Positions 19,910 through 29,108 of a DNA stretch of 45,457 nt are shown piece by piece. Origin of the DNA: a virus. The stretch lies in IMG/VR virus record IMGVR_UViG_3300036832_001852, positions 1 to 45,457 of that record. One strand, 5' to 3'. How positions within the stretch are numbered: the stretch's first letter is position 1; every line of letters starts with the position of its first letter. The notes under the pieces were generated by a model. It ran no database searches, was not told the origin of the DNA, and saw only the letters and a list, made by a program, of their open reading frames with translations. The translations under genes and the position numbers were made by a program.

Positions 19910-20093
19910 CACCATTCCCATGCTGGGCGGGGGCAACCGCAAGCCAGCGCCCATGTCACAAACTGCTTCGGACGGCCTCTCCGCGTTGGCGGCACGTTTG
20001 AGTGGAGCAAAAAAGAATAAGCCCATGCGTGCGCCGAAAGTCCGCGCCATGACCCAGCAGAATTTTTCTAAGGGTACGGGGATAAAGAAATGA
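19902..20093 (+). CDS. Small basic hypothetical protein
   Basis: 63 residues from ATG 19902. Gly/Pro-rich start (MLGGGNRKPAPMSQ), a short helix DGLSALAARLSG, and a basic tail (AKKNKPMRAPKVRAM). Basic and probably disordered. It overlaps the next gene by 4 bases (ATGA). Together with the next gene it forms a pair of small Lys-rich products, perhaps related by duplication (both contain SALAARL or FAALKSRL followed by a Lys-rich stretch). Confidence 0.5.
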   Translation: MANTIPMLGGGNRKPAPMSQTASDGLSALAARLSGAKKNKPMRAPKVRAMTQQNFSKGTGIKK

Positions 20094-20248
20094 GTTTCGC
20101 TAAACCTACCGGTGCGGACACCTTTGCGGCACTCAAATCACGGTTGGCGCAGGGCAAAGGGAAGATTGCTCCAGTGGCTGCCAAATCGCGGGAACACAAA
20201 ACTCCCTGGAACAAAACCGGCAAGAAAACTTTTGCGGTGAAAAAGTAA
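20090..20248 (+). CDS. Small basic hypothetical protein
   Basis: 52 residues from ATG 20090, coupled to the preceding stop. SFAKPTGADTFAALKSRLAQ is followed by a Lys-rich tail (TPWNKTGKKTFAVKK). The element FAALKSRLAQGKGK is similar in type to SALAARLSGAKKNK of the gene before. No known family. The next gene starts directly at its stop. Confidence 0.5.
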   Translation: MSFAKPTGADTFAALKSRLAQGKGKIAPVAAKSREHKTPWNKTGKKTFAVKK

Positions 20249-20572
20249 ATGGGCGCGCATTCGCAAGGTCTAAAAAGTTTAGCCATCAGTTTCACCACCA
20301 CCGGCGACAACGTGGTGATTCCAGCTATCGCGGGCGCAACCATCATGGTGTATGGGATTCTTTTTACGGTTGCTGGTGCCACCAACATCACCTTTAAAGA
20401 CGGGTCCACGGCGCTTTCTGGGGCCATGGTGTTTGCGGTGGCTGGGCAGGGTTTGACCTTGTATATCAATGAAGAACCGTACTTTGTTTGTCAGCCTGGT
20501 GACACCTTTGTGATGAATCAGTCGGGTGCGGTGCAGACCAGCGGCACGGTGTACTACCAGCAAGGCGGCTAA
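20249..20572 (+). CDS. Small beta-rich virion protein
   Basis: 107 residues from ATG 20249. The pattern of strands (LAISFTTTGDNVVIPAIAG, IMVYGILFTVAGATNITFKD, LTLYINEEPYFVCQPGD, FVMNQSGAVQTSGTVYYQ) fits a small beta-sandwich such as phage decoration or fibre proteins. The end SGTVYYQQGG is typical of this type of structural protein. It is the first of three consecutive genes of probable virion nature before the large spike proteins. Confidence 0.6.
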   Translation: MGAHSQGLKSLAISFTTTGDNVVIPAIAGATIMVYGILFTVAGATNITFKDGSTALSGAMVFAVAGQGLTLYINEEPYFVCQPGDTFVMNQSGAVQTSGTVYYQQGG

Positions 20573-20716
20573 ATGCCGGGCATGAAAAACACCATGGAGG
20601 AATTCAAGAGAGGACTCCTCCGGTCGGGTTCCAAAAAGGGGCCGGTGGTCACCAATCGCAAGCAAGCCATCGCCATTGGTTTGAGCGAGCAACGCAAGAC
20701 AGGCGGGAAAAAGTGA
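20573..20716 (+). CDS. DUF6496-like small protein
   Basis: 47 residues from ATG 20573, directly after the previous stop. The sequence MKNTMEEFKRGLLRSGS, VTNRKQAIAIGLSEQRK with a Lys-rich end is the hallmark of a family that I recall as DUF6496 (TMEEFK.G.L.SG....V.NR.QAIAIALSE). It is found in bacteria and phages with no known role. It is short, basic and probably binds nucleic acid. Two bases separate it from the next gene. Confidence 0.75.
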   Translation: MPGMKNTMEEFKRGLLRSGSKKGPVVTNRKQAIAIGLSEQRKTGGKK

Positions 20717-20717
20717 T

Positions 20718-21266
20718 ATGCCATCGACACAGACTCTTTATCGTGCCGCCATGTTGCCCGGCAATGACCTGGGCAATCGCACCGCAGAAACGCAATTACC
20801 TGATGGGCGCAATGTTCCGCTAGTTCTGCCGCTGCCTTCTAACGGCACCCTGGTCAACAAAAGTTTCCGTTTGCGCATGTATGGCCGGGTCGCTGCCAGC
20901 ATCAACAACTCTTACACCATCCAGGTGTATTTCGGGTTTGACCCCATCATCACCAACAACCTGCTGATTTTTTCTACGGGCGCGCAAATCGTTCCTGCCG
21001 TCAAAAGCAACTATGAATTGTGGCTGGACCTAACTTGGGATAACGACTCCAAGGCCATCAATGGCCGGGTCACTGGGCAGTTGGCTAACAATCTGATTGG
21101 GCCAGCCTCGCTTTTGAATGTGCCCACAGCGGTAGACCCCAATCGCGATTCCAATACTTTTCTGCAGTCTGGACCCACCTACGCATTTACGGCAACCGGG
21201 AAATTCGCGATTGGCCACCTCAACAATCATGCTTTTGTGGATTTGATGAATCTGGAGGAAGTGTGA
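20718..21266 (+). CDS. Beta-rich structural protein, relative of 35595-36182
   Basis: 182 residues. Strands and turns dominate. LPLPSNGTLVNKSFRLRMYGRV, YTIQVYFGFDP, YELWLDLTWDNDSKAINGRVTG and FAIGHLNNHAFVDL follow the same order as in the protein at 35595. That one has PLP, FRVRASF, IIINLY, FLEYTGIWDSVSKVLNGQ and a hydrophobic end. I infer remote duplication of a virion decoration or fibre-base protein. The gene overlaps the start of the giant spike gene by 4 bases (GTGA). Confidence 0.6.
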   Translation: MPSTQTLYRAAMLPGNDLGNRTAETQLPDGRNVPLVLPLPSNGTLVNKSFRLRMYGRVAASINNSYTIQVYFGFDPIITNNLLIFSTGAQIVPAVKSNYELWLDLTWDNDSKAINGRVTGQLANNLIGPASLLNVPTAVDPNRDSNTFLQSGPTYAFTATGKFAIGHLNNHAFVDLMNLEEV

Positions 21267-24200
21267 AGCGCTTCCTCTTGCTGCTTCTATTTCTATATAC
21301 GTTGGGTGCAGCCAGGGCGCAAGGGCAAACCGAAGTGGTCCGTGGTTTGGTGGACCCTGCCACCTGCGACCCTAACCGGGGCCTGATTTTTTATAACGTA
21401 ACCACGCAGCAAATGAAGAGTTGTACCGCGCTAAATACCTGGACGCAGTTTAGTCCTAGTTCGGGTGGCACTCCCGCACCTCCGGTAAATTTCCTGCAGT
21501 TGAATAATGCCGGTGCCTTTGGTCCTAGCGGTGAAAGTGACGATGGCAGCACCATGACGGTAAGCCGCGACCAAGCCAATTGCGGACCCAATCCAGTCTT
21601 CGACATTCGTTGTTTTGGTGCGTACTTTTCTATCTCGCCACCAACCACCACTGGCAGCATCAATTCTGGTTCGCCCACTCTAACCATCAATGCAGCAGGC
21701 GACTATGCCAATGGGCAAGGGATTGTGGTGCATCAGGCGGGAGCGCTGCCAACCATCACCACCCCAGGGACTCCAATTGTTACCTCCAACCTTCTCAATG
21801 GTGCGACCACTTGGAACTATGAGGTGGTGGCTGAGGATTATAAAGGTGGTTTGACCGCCGCTTCGGTTGCGGGAACCACCACCACCGGTCCTGCAGCTCT
21901 TGGCCAAGTCACTGTCGGCATCTCCAGCGTAACGATTACGAACGGTGTGGCGACTTACACCACGGTCGCCAACCACAATCTGGCTCCTGGTTTGACGGTA
22001 GTGGTCTGCGGCTTTGGCGGCGTTTGCGGGACGTTAGCATCTAAAACTGACGGCATCAGCGGAGCCAAGACCGTTTCATCCACGCCCAGCGGAACCACTT
22101 TTACCACCAATGAAGGGACCGCATACAACAATCCAACCAACTCGCGTACCGTCACGCCACCAGGCGGGCAGGCCTTTGTTGAAGTACTTTCAAGTAACAC
22201 TCTACGTTATGCATCTGCGGCATACAGTGGCGTTGGCACGCTGCGTTACTGGATTTACCGCTCGCAAGGTGCGGGCGCGTTTGCTTTGGCTGGCATTGCT
22301 ATCGGCCTGGACCCGTATTTTGTGGATGCTGGTGGAACCGCTCCCACTCCACCTGCTTACGTTCCGACTGGAACACCCAACGCCAGCGCGCAAGCGGGGT
22401 ATCTGGCAACCACGATTCTGGGTGGTGGCGGAACGACCACGCTCACTTTAAATGCGAATGCGGGGACAACAGTCAGTGGGCAAACGGTTTTGCACGACAA
22501 CACTCCAGCCGTGCTCGCTGCTGGTGTAGCTGCTGCTGGGCAGACCGGGGGAACTGTCTATATTCCTTCCACGCCCAACAACGGAGCGAATTCGACCGCT
22601 TGGCTGTTCAACTCTTTGCTTAACTTCGGCGGTGTTCCGCAAGGCTCCAATGGCGCAAATTTCACGGTCTTTATTGCCGGAACCGTAGGCTTAGGCCAGC
22701 CCTGGATTCCCCGCAACAATATGAAGTTCGAGGGCATGCCCAAGAGGAATCAAGCGTTTCAATATTTCGGCGGTTCTGTTATCGGCGGTGGCTCCATTCC
22801 GCTTTTGTACGGTCAGCCGACCACTTCAGTTCTGTTCAAAAACCTTTATATCAATCCATTCAACGCGCAAGGCACAGCGGTCTATTTTGACAACGACAAT
22901 GCGGGTAATGGTTCGGCAGGACTCACATTTGAAAAAACCTCGGTAGCAGTTTCCGGCAATTTTGGCCGTCCGCTTATCATCAAGGGTGGATTTGGATTTT
23001 ATTTCAGAGACTTTGCTTGCATCTCGGGAAACATCACCAACGACCTGCCACCCCCTTGCATCGAGTTTCCCGATAGTTCTATCGCCACCGGTGCATCCAC
23101 TTCTCAAATTTCTGGCAACGTCTCTTTCGTAGACTCGTTCTTCATCAATACCGGCGCGCAGTGGAACGCTTTTGCAAACAACTCGTCTGACGCGCCGGGT
23201 GGTTTTTATTTTGTGCGCACGCTTATGGAGAGTGGTCGGACGCCGCTGGTAAGAGTCGCCAGCATCACCCAACTTACCAACGACATCACGTTTACCGGGT
23301 CATCCATTGCGGATTCTGTAGTTGGACTCGATACGCCGTTTGTTGATGCCAGCAACAGCAATGTCACCGGAGTGCAGTTTACCGGGGGTCAGGGCGACGG
23401 CGGTTCTCCACCTTTGCTGATTGTAGGAAATAACAGCTCGCCAGCTTCTTTAACCGTCAATTACCCAACTTCCGGCAACTACGGTAACGCGCCCTGGTTT
23501 GTGCAAGGACCACAAAACCTTGATATTAACAATCAACCATTAAGTCTTCGCGGTGCCAACGGGCGCGTAGGTTATGCCATGGCTGTGCCCGGCGTGCCGT
23601 CAGGTTGTGTGGTCAGCGCGGGTGGCAGTGAAACCGTAGGAACGCTCGCCTACAGCGTAGTGGCTGTGGACTTTGACGGCGTGGAGTCAGTGATTGGGCC
23701 GTTCGTTCAAGCCACCACCAGCCCTGGCAATCAGACGGTGACTTGCAACTTGCCAGCCTTGCCTGCGGGAGCCAAGGGTTTCAACATTTATAAAAATCTG
23801 AATGCCACTCCGCAAAATGGCGGAAGTAAAATTTTTGTGTCAAGCTGCCCGGTTCCGCAGTTTACTGGAACGACTTTTGTAGACAATAACAGTTCAAACT
23901 GCGGCGCGAATCCATCCAACACCAGCGCCGACAGCGTAATCCTTTCTTCTAATGGCATCACCACCCCAGCCTTCCACTTGATGGGCACAGGTGTATTTGC
24001 TGTCACCAACCCTAGTCCTACGCTGACTGCCAATCGCACGCAAACTGACCCTGACGCTACCGGGACCTATTTGCTGGACACCACCGGTCTCAACATCCTT
24101 GGCGCTGCGCCGATATTTGACAATTTCAATCGCGTGAACGGTGCGATTGGCGGGAACTATACCTCACCACAAGGTTCCTGGCAGGTTACCGGGAACACTG

Positions 24201-25087
24201 CAACGGTATCCACAAATTCCAACAACATAACCCTTTATACCGCTTCGCCCGTTGCCAGCAACGATATGTGGGCGGAAGTTCAAATTACGGCGTTCCCCAA
24301 TTTGGCTGAAGGCCCTATAGCGAGAATGTCGGGGACCGTCGATGCCTTGCTGCAGGGATATGCTTGCGCAGAATTTGCGGGTGGCCCGAATATCTCTGTT
24401 TATAGATACAACAATAGTAATAACCCCACCAGTCTTGGTTCTCAGGCCGTCACTACAACCGTGGGAGATGTCGTCAGAATTGAAGTCATCGGGACCACCA
24501 TCAACTGCTACCAAAACGGGATTCTGGTTCTTAACGTTACGGATAGCGGTGTGACCGGAACCGGTTCGTCCTTTGCTGGCATGTTGGAGAACGTAACGGG
24601 TGGGGTTCCAGGTGGCCTCGACAATTTATTCTTTGGACCTATACCTACTCCATTAGTGAGTCCTCGGCTGGAAAACAGTTTTCGCGTACCGGTCCACGCA
24701 CAAACGATTACCGTTGGCCCCACTGCTCCCATTGCTGGCCCGTTGGCTGGTGGCACGCTTTACGCGAACAACGTACTCATCAACGCGCTGCCCGCGACGG
24801 TAACCGTAGCCAGCGGCACGGCAGCGATGCCCACCTCGGCCATTGCTTCGGGCGTGTGTTCGACTGTGGTCACTGTCGTCGCCACCGGTGTTGCCACCAC
24901 CGACACCATTCAATCCACGTTCAATGGCGACCCCACGGCCACCACCGGTTACGCGCCGACCACGGGTGGAACGCTTTACATCTACGCGTATCCGACAGCG
25001 GGCAACGTCAACTACAAACTCTGCAACAACACCAGCGCTTCCATCACTCCTGGTGCTGCGACTCTGAATTTTAGGGTGGTGCGCTGA
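21263..25087 (+). CDS. Giant tail-spike/fibre protein with Sec signal peptide
   Basis: 1274 residues from GTG 21263. The N-terminus is a classical signal peptide: KR, then FLLLLLFLYTLG and AARA before Gln. Domains, in order: N-terminal region (20-120); a Ser/Thr/Gly-rich beta region; a pectate-lyase-like parallel beta-helix (about 400-800, entered at AGQTGGTVYIPSTPNNG); an Ig-like insertion near 780-870; a LamG/concanavalin-like domain (about 950-1130, NFNRVNGAIGGNYTSPQG); and a C-terminal domain with TTTDTIQ-like and NYKLCNNTSASITPGAAT, ending LNFRVVR. I recall this end from tail fibres of soil phages. Beta-helix spikes bind or cleave host polysaccharide. A Sec signal on a virion spike is unexpected. 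Confidence 0.75.
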   Translation: MKRFLLLLLFLYTLGAARAQGQTEVVRGLVDPATCDPNRGLIFYNVTTQQMKSCTALNTWTQFSPSSGGTPAPPVNFLQLNNAGAFGPSGESDDGSTMTVSRDQANCGPNPVFDIRCFGAYFSISPPTTTGSINSGSPTLTINAAGDYANGQGIVVHQAGALPTITTPGTPIVTSNLLNGATTWNYEVVAEDYKGGLTAASVAGTTTTGPAALGQVTVGISSVTITNGVATYTTVANHNLAPGLTVVVCGFGGVCGTLASKTDGISGAKTVSSTPSGTTFTTNEGTAYNNPTNSRTVTPPGGQAFVEVLSSNTLRYASAAYSGVGTLRYWIYRSQGAGAFALAGIAIGLDPYFVDAGGTAPTPPAYVPTGTPNASAQAGYLATTILGGGGTTTLTLNANAGTTVSGQTVLHDNTPAVLAAGVAAAGQTGGTVYIPSTPNNGANSTAWLFNSLLNFGGVPQGSNGANFTVFIAGTVGLGQPWIPRNNMKFEGMPKRNQAFQYFGGSVIGGGSIPLLYGQPTTSVLFKNLYINPFNAQGTAVYFDNDNAGNGSAGLTFEKTSVAVSGNFGRPLIIKGGFGFYFRDFACISGNITNDLPPPCIEFPDSSIATGASTSQISGNVSFVDSFFINTGAQWNAFANNSSDAPGGFYFVRTLMESGRTPLVRVASITQLTNDITFTGSSIADSVVGLDTPFVDASNSNVTGVQFTGGQGDGGSPPLLIVGNNSSPASLTVNYPTSGNYGNAPWFVQGPQNLDINNQPLSLRGANGRVGYAMAVPGVPSGCVVSAGGSETVGTLAYSVVAVDFDGVESVIGPFVQATTSPGNQTVTCNLPALPAGAKGFNIYKNLNATPQNGGSKIFVSSCPVPQFTGTTFVDNNSSNCGANPSNTSADSVILSSNGITTPAFHLMGTGVFAVTNPSPTLTANRTQTDPDATGTYLLDTTGLNILGAAPIFDNFNRVNGAIGGNYTSPQGSWQVTGNTATVSTNSNNITLYTASPVASNDMWAEVQITAFPNLAEGPIARMSGTVDALLQGYACAEFAGGPNISVYRYNNSNNPTSLGSQAVTTTVGDVVRIEVIGTTINCYQNGILVLNVTDSGVTGTGSSFAGMLENVTGGVPGGLDNLFFGPIPTPLVSPRLENSFRVPVHAQTITVGPTAPIAGPLAGGTLYANNVLINALPATVTVASGTAAMPTSAIASGVCSTVVTVVATGVATTDTIQSTFNGDPTATTGYAPTTGGTLYIYAYPTAGNVNYKLCNNTSASITPGAATLNFRVVR

Positions 25088-27054
25088 TGAGGAAACTGCT
25101 CTCACTCATTGTTTCTTTTCTAATGCTTGTTAGTCCCGTGACCGCGCAGCACACCTACTACGTTTCGACCAGTGGTTCGGACGCCAACACCAGCGTGCAA
25201 GCGCAATCCACTTCGACGCCTTGGGCGCGGGTACCGGGAATGGCCGATGCTGCAGGAAATTCCGCTGCGTACACCGTCGTAGCTGGTGACATTTTTGTTT
25301 TGAAGCGTGGCGATACCTGGCCGTACACCATCTGGCCTTGGAACGCTCGCAGCGGGACCAGCTCCACCACCACCAAAGGTTGTACCGGAACGGGTTGCGT
25401 CACTTACACCAGCAATTCGTCATTCGGAGATGCAACCAATTGCAGCAATGCTGGCTACACCAGCGTAGCGAACTGCCGCGCGGTTGTGAGTGGTGGCGGC
25501 TGGCTGGTGGTCAACACTTCCTGCAACTACGACCAGAACAACGCCGCATTGACTCAGATGTTTAGGGGAGCAGCGAAGCAGTACTGGATTCTGGACAACA
25601 TCGAATTTACCGGCATGTGTTCTTCGACCGGGAAGGCTCCAACTTTTGGCAATGGAACATATATCTATGTTGGAAACACCAGTGACCTGCATTTCACTCT
25701 TTCCAATCTCTACTTCCATGGCGTGGTATTCCTCAATACTTGCGCTTCGAATCCCGGTGCAGGTACCGCACCTTGCGGAGATTTCTGGGCGGCAGTGACT
25801 GGCGTAACCACCTGCACGGTGGCGGACACCGGAGTATTTGGTCCGAACAATTGGGTGGAAGGAACTGACGCCACCAACGCTAACAATGGCCAGGGATGGT
25901 ATTCCGGCAAAGGGGTCTACGGCTCTCCCAACACCATTTTGCAAAGTGAATTCAAGAACATCTCTCAGGCGCTCGACCCGTCCTGCTGGGACACCATTGC
26001 TTACAACGGTTTTGATAACGCGTCAGCGCAGTCTATCAGCTACCTCACCAGCGGTGGTGGCACTCATCCGCACATCATTAACGCCAGCGGTGGACCTTTT
26101 AATACACAGTATTATGAATATAACAATCGCCACGTAACTGTATTCAGCGGGCAATGGGCGCAGGCTGCACCTGGAAACTCTGCAGCCAACCGTTTCGTGT
26201 TCAACGAAGTAGCTACCGACATGACCGTCAGCACCACCTGGAACGGTGATGCCAATTTCTTCAACAACACCATTGAAGCTGGAGCCGATTCCGGCACGCC
26301 CGCCAACAACGCTTACATTTGCAGCGGCGGCAGCGCTTGCATCATCCGTAACGCACATAGCGTCACTGCCGCGTCACCTATCTATGGGGGAACGCCATCC
26401 AGCACGTCTAATCTGGTCAGCCAGACCAAACTGGTTGCCAGTGGTCAGGGCTACACATTTGCGCAATCGCCTTATCAGTTCTATCCGACTGCCGGAGGGT
26501 CCACCATCGGTACAGGTACGAATCTGGCGACACTCTGCGGCACCATCACCGACGCCACCGCTTCCGCAGCTTGCTTGCAAGATACTGCCTATGGCACGGC
26601 AGTAGACACCTCGAACCACCGAGTCACCGGGCTTGCGCACACGCCAGTCAATCGAGGAACAACTTGGGACGTTGGAGCCTATCAGTTTTCTGGCACACCA
26701 CCGCCAAGCAATCCTCCATTCGTCATTTCTGCTTATCCGTTGCCAGCTCCGGTGGTGCAGCCGACCATCACCAAGGTCAGCCCAACCAATACTTATGTGA
26801 CCACCAACGGCTGTTCGCAAGACGGCCAGAAGTTTGTCAACCCTTGCCCCTTCCGCGTGTTTTGCAGCAACTGTTCGCAGCAAACCCATTTATTCCTCGA
26901 CGGTGTAGCAGTGTCACAGACCTACACCACTGGAGAGATGGACGCCAACGTGCCATTGAGTTTGTTGGCTCCTCCCACGGTCATCACTCAACACTCATTT
27001 ACCGCAACCAATCCATCGCCATCGATACCGATATTGACGGGCACATACGAATGA
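25087..27054 (+). CDS. Secreted right-handed beta-helix protein (second spike)
   Basis: 655 residues; ATG 25087 overlaps the previous stop (TGATG). Signal peptide: MRKLLSLIVSFLMLVSPVTA then QH. The mature start YYVSTSGSDANTS is the typical opening of parallel beta-helix pectate-lyase-like proteins (DUF1565-like). Repeated short strands with Asn/Gly turns follow up to about 540. Many Cys lie in the helix part. The last 100 residues (ITKVSPTNTYVTTNG to ILTGTYE) look like an Ig/IPT-type domain. It could degrade or bind cell-surface glycans. As both large genes lie between small virion genes and terminase, they probably serve host recognition. Confidence 0.7.
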   Translation: MRKLLSLIVSFLMLVSPVTAQHTYYVSTSGSDANTSVQAQSTSTPWARVPGMADAAGNSAAYTVVAGDIFVLKRGDTWPYTIWPWNARSGTSSTTTKGCTGTGCVTYTSNSSFGDATNCSNAGYTSVANCRAVVSGGGWLVVNTSCNYDQNNAALTQMFRGAAKQYWILDNIEFTGMCSSTGKAPTFGNGTYIYVGNTSDLHFTLSNLYFHGVVFLNTCASNPGAGTAPCGDFWAAVTGVTTCTVADTGVFGPNNWVEGTDATNANNGQGWYSGKGVYGSPNTILQSEFKNISQALDPSCWDTIAYNGFDNASAQSISYLTSGGGTHPHIINASGGPFNTQYYEYNNRHVTVFSGQWAQAAPGNSAANRFVFNEVATDMTVSTTWNGDANFFNNTIEAGADSGTPANNAYICSGGSACIIRNAHSVTAASPIYGGTPSSTSNLVSQTKLVASGQGYTFAQSPYQFYPTAGGSTIGTGTNLATLCGTITDATASAACLQDTAYGTAVDTSNHRVTGLAHTPVNRGTTWDVGAYQFSGTPPPSNPPFVISAYPLPAPVVQPTITKVSPTNTYVTTNGCSQDGQKFVNPCPFRVFCSNCSQQTHLFLDGVAVSQTYTTGEMDANVPLSLLAPPTVITQHSFTATNPSPSIPILTGTYE

Positions 27055-27434
27055 GCCAACTACTCGACAAAACGGAGGTGTTGTATTTCGAACCGCAATC
27101 CATTGGGTCGCCAGATGGAGCACGCTGCGGAATTTGCTGGAAGTTCGACCCGTTTGCTCGGGCTTGCGTGGAAGTGGACGGCACGATTAGCGGAACGCGC
27201 GGCATTTGCGGCTTGTACATCAACGGCGACCCAGCAGGCAACAAAATTCCTGTCAGCTCGCTGCCTGCACGCAAGATTTCCAAGGAAGAAGCAGGTTACT
27301 CCGAGGAAGGGCCAACCCACTGCGGCAACTGCGACGAAATGTTCAATCGCACCGTGTATGGCAACAGCATCTGCAAAAAAGTGAAAGGCATGGTTGAAGG
27401 CCGAGGCTGTTGCAACGTCTGGGAAAAAGCATGA
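27051..27434 (+). CDS. Cys-rich protein with two HiPIP-like modules
   Basis: 127 residues from ATG 27051 (ATGA overlap upstream). Two copies of one Cys pattern can be aligned. The first is RCGICWKFDPFARACVEVDG followed by GTISGTRGICGLY. The second is HCGNCDEMFNR, NSICKKVKGMVEG, GCCNVW. The layout CGxC-x2-F...C-x2-VxG-x4-G-x-C is like that of high-potential iron-sulfur-like small phage proteins, which I recall as single-module. Cluster binding is not shown. The alternative is structural zinc. It is coupled to the terminase gene (ATGA). Confidence 0.55.
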   Translation: MSQLLDKTEVLYFEPQSIGSPDGARCGICWKFDPFARACVEVDGTISGTRGICGLYINGDPAGNKIPVSSLPARKISKEEAGYSEEGPTHCGNCDEMFNRTVYGNSICKKVKGMVEGRGCCNVWEKA

Positions 27435-29107
27435 GCACTTCCGAACCAATTCGCCAGCAATTGCAGATGGAAGAACTGCTGCGCCGCTGGGAACGCGTCA
27501 AAGTCTGGCGCAACCGCGCGCGGCGTTCTCTTGATTTCCTGTGCCGGGAAATTCTTGGGTATCGCGACGTGAATTGGGCGGTGCATGAGGAAATTATTCA
27601 GAACCTGCAAAAGTTCAAGGGTGGCACCGACGTGGTGGATGCGCGCGGCATGGTGACTTACACGCCGGAAGTGCCGCTGTGGGAGATGCAAGGGCCGCGC
27701 AACAGTTTGACCTTGTTTCCACGCGGGCATCTAAAAACTTCCATCGTCACCATTGCCCATACCATCCAGTGGATTTTGAACTATCCCAACGTGCGGATTC
27801 TGATTTCCACGGCTACTGGCGACCAGTGCAAAAAGATGTTGAACGAAATCAAAAGCCATTTTCAGTTCAACAAACAGTTTCGTTACTACTTTTCCGATTT
27901 CTGCCCAATGGCAAAAAAGGCAGCCGATTTTGGCAGCCAGGAAGAATTCACCGTTCCCAATCGCACCGTCCACCGCAAAGAGCCGACCGTTTCCACTTGT
28001 TCGGTGGGGAAAGTGATTGCCGGTGCCCACTATGAAGTCATCAAAAATTCGGACTTGGTTGATAAAGAGAATGTCAAGACTCCTGGGCAGATTGCTGATG
28101 TCATTGGACACTTCGGTTATCTTAATCCTCTACTTGAGCGGTCAGAAATCGCACCGTTTCATGGATGGACGGATGTGGAAGGGACGCGCTATGACTTTGG
28201 AGATTTATACGGACGGTTGCTCGCAGGCGGGACTTATCGCACAGTGGTTCGACCCCGAACTGACGAAGACACAGTATGGCCCGCCCGATTCCCAGTTTCC
28301 GAACTGAAGCGCATCGAAAAAGAAGTTGGGCCGTACATTTATTCTTGCCAGTATCGCAACCGGCCCATTCCGCCTGAAGGTGGATTGTGCGACCCACGCG
28401 ACATCGTATTCGTTCCACGCCAGGTCATCAGCTCACTGCTGCCTACACTACGTTTGCACTGCACCATCGACTTGCACGGTCTTGAACCCAGCAAGAATGA
28501 CAACGATTTTACTGCGCTTACGGTGCATGGATTCGACCGTGACGGGCGCATGTACATCGTGGATGTGCGGCACGGACGATTCACGCCAACCGACGTGATT
28601 TGGCACATTTTCAACATCCATGGCCGCTATCCGCATCTGGTGGATTTCAAAATTGAAAAGGAAGCCCATGCGCGAGTGTTGCTGCCGTTTTTGCAACGCG
28701 AAGCATCGAAGCGGCAACGCTTTCCTTGCATGGTGCCCATCAAACGCGACACTCACGTATCCAAGCAACAGCGCATTCGCGGTCTGCAGCCATGGTTCAA
28801 GGCAGGCATCATCCGTTTTGCTGATGACCTGGCCTGCAAGACTGAACTGATTTTGGAAATTATGCAGTTTCCTTCGCAGAGTGCCGGTGTCCATGACGAC
28901 ATTTTGGACACTTTAGCCGATGCCATGCAGAACCAAGAGGGTGGCGTTACCGACGATGTGGTGGCCTCGCCGTACCTCGACCCGCAGGAAATGTTCGGAA
29001 TGGAAAAACCCAAGGACCGTTTCCTGGGATTTGGCCAAGACGGCCAGGAGCAGTGGCTGTACGGAAACATGCAGAAAGAAGTTTTGGCACCGTTAGGAGT
29101 GCTCTGA
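27431..29107 (+). CDS. terL: Terminase large subunit
   Basis: 558 residues from ATG 27431. The packaging motor cuts and translocates DNA into the prohead. ATPase: Walker A variant PRGHLKTS (residues 97-104), coupling region ILISTATGDQ, Walker B region about VIKNSDLVDKENV. Nuclease (RNase H fold): first acidic site TIDLHGLEPSKND, later FKIEKEAHARVL and the final acidic GVHDDILDTLADAM. The PRGHLKT form of Walker A is typical of T7-like and related podovirus terminases. Followed two bases later by the portal gene. No small subunit adjoins it. The candidate lies at 15868 on the other strand. Confidence 0.92.
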   Translation: MSTSEPIRQQLQMEELLRRWERVKVWRNRARRSLDFLCREILGYRDVNWAVHEEIIQNLQKFKGGTDVVDARGMVTYTPEVPLWEMQGPRNSLTLFPRGHLKTSIVTIAHTIQWILNYPNVRILISTATGDQCKKMLNEIKSHFQFNKQFRYYFSDFCPMAKKAADFGSQEEFTVPNRTVHRKEPTVSTCSVGKVIAGAHYEVIKNSDLVDKENVKTPGQIADVIGHFGYLNPLLERSEIAPFHGWTDVEGTRYDFGDLYGRLLAGGTYRTVVRPRTDEDTVWPARFPVSELKRIEKEVGPYIYSCQYRNRPIPPEGGLCDPRDIVFVPRQVISSLLPTLRLHCTIDLHGLEPSKNDNDFTALTVHGFDRDGRMYIVDVRHGRFTPTDVIWHIFNIHGRYPHLVDFKIEKEAHARVLLPFLQREASKRQRFPCMVPIKRDTHVSKQQRIRGLQPWFKAGIIRFADDLACKTELILEIMQFPSQSAGVHDDILDTLADAMQNQEGGVTDDVVASPYLDPQEMFGMEKPKDRFLGFGQDGQEQWLYGNMQKEVLAPLGVL

Positions 29108-29108
29108 A

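Noticed and set aside
24653-25105. Minus-strand frames opposite the spike genes (up to 150 codons and more)
   Set aside because: They are shadows caused by the Thr/Gly/Ala-rich codons of the spike proteins, without starts or recognisable domains.
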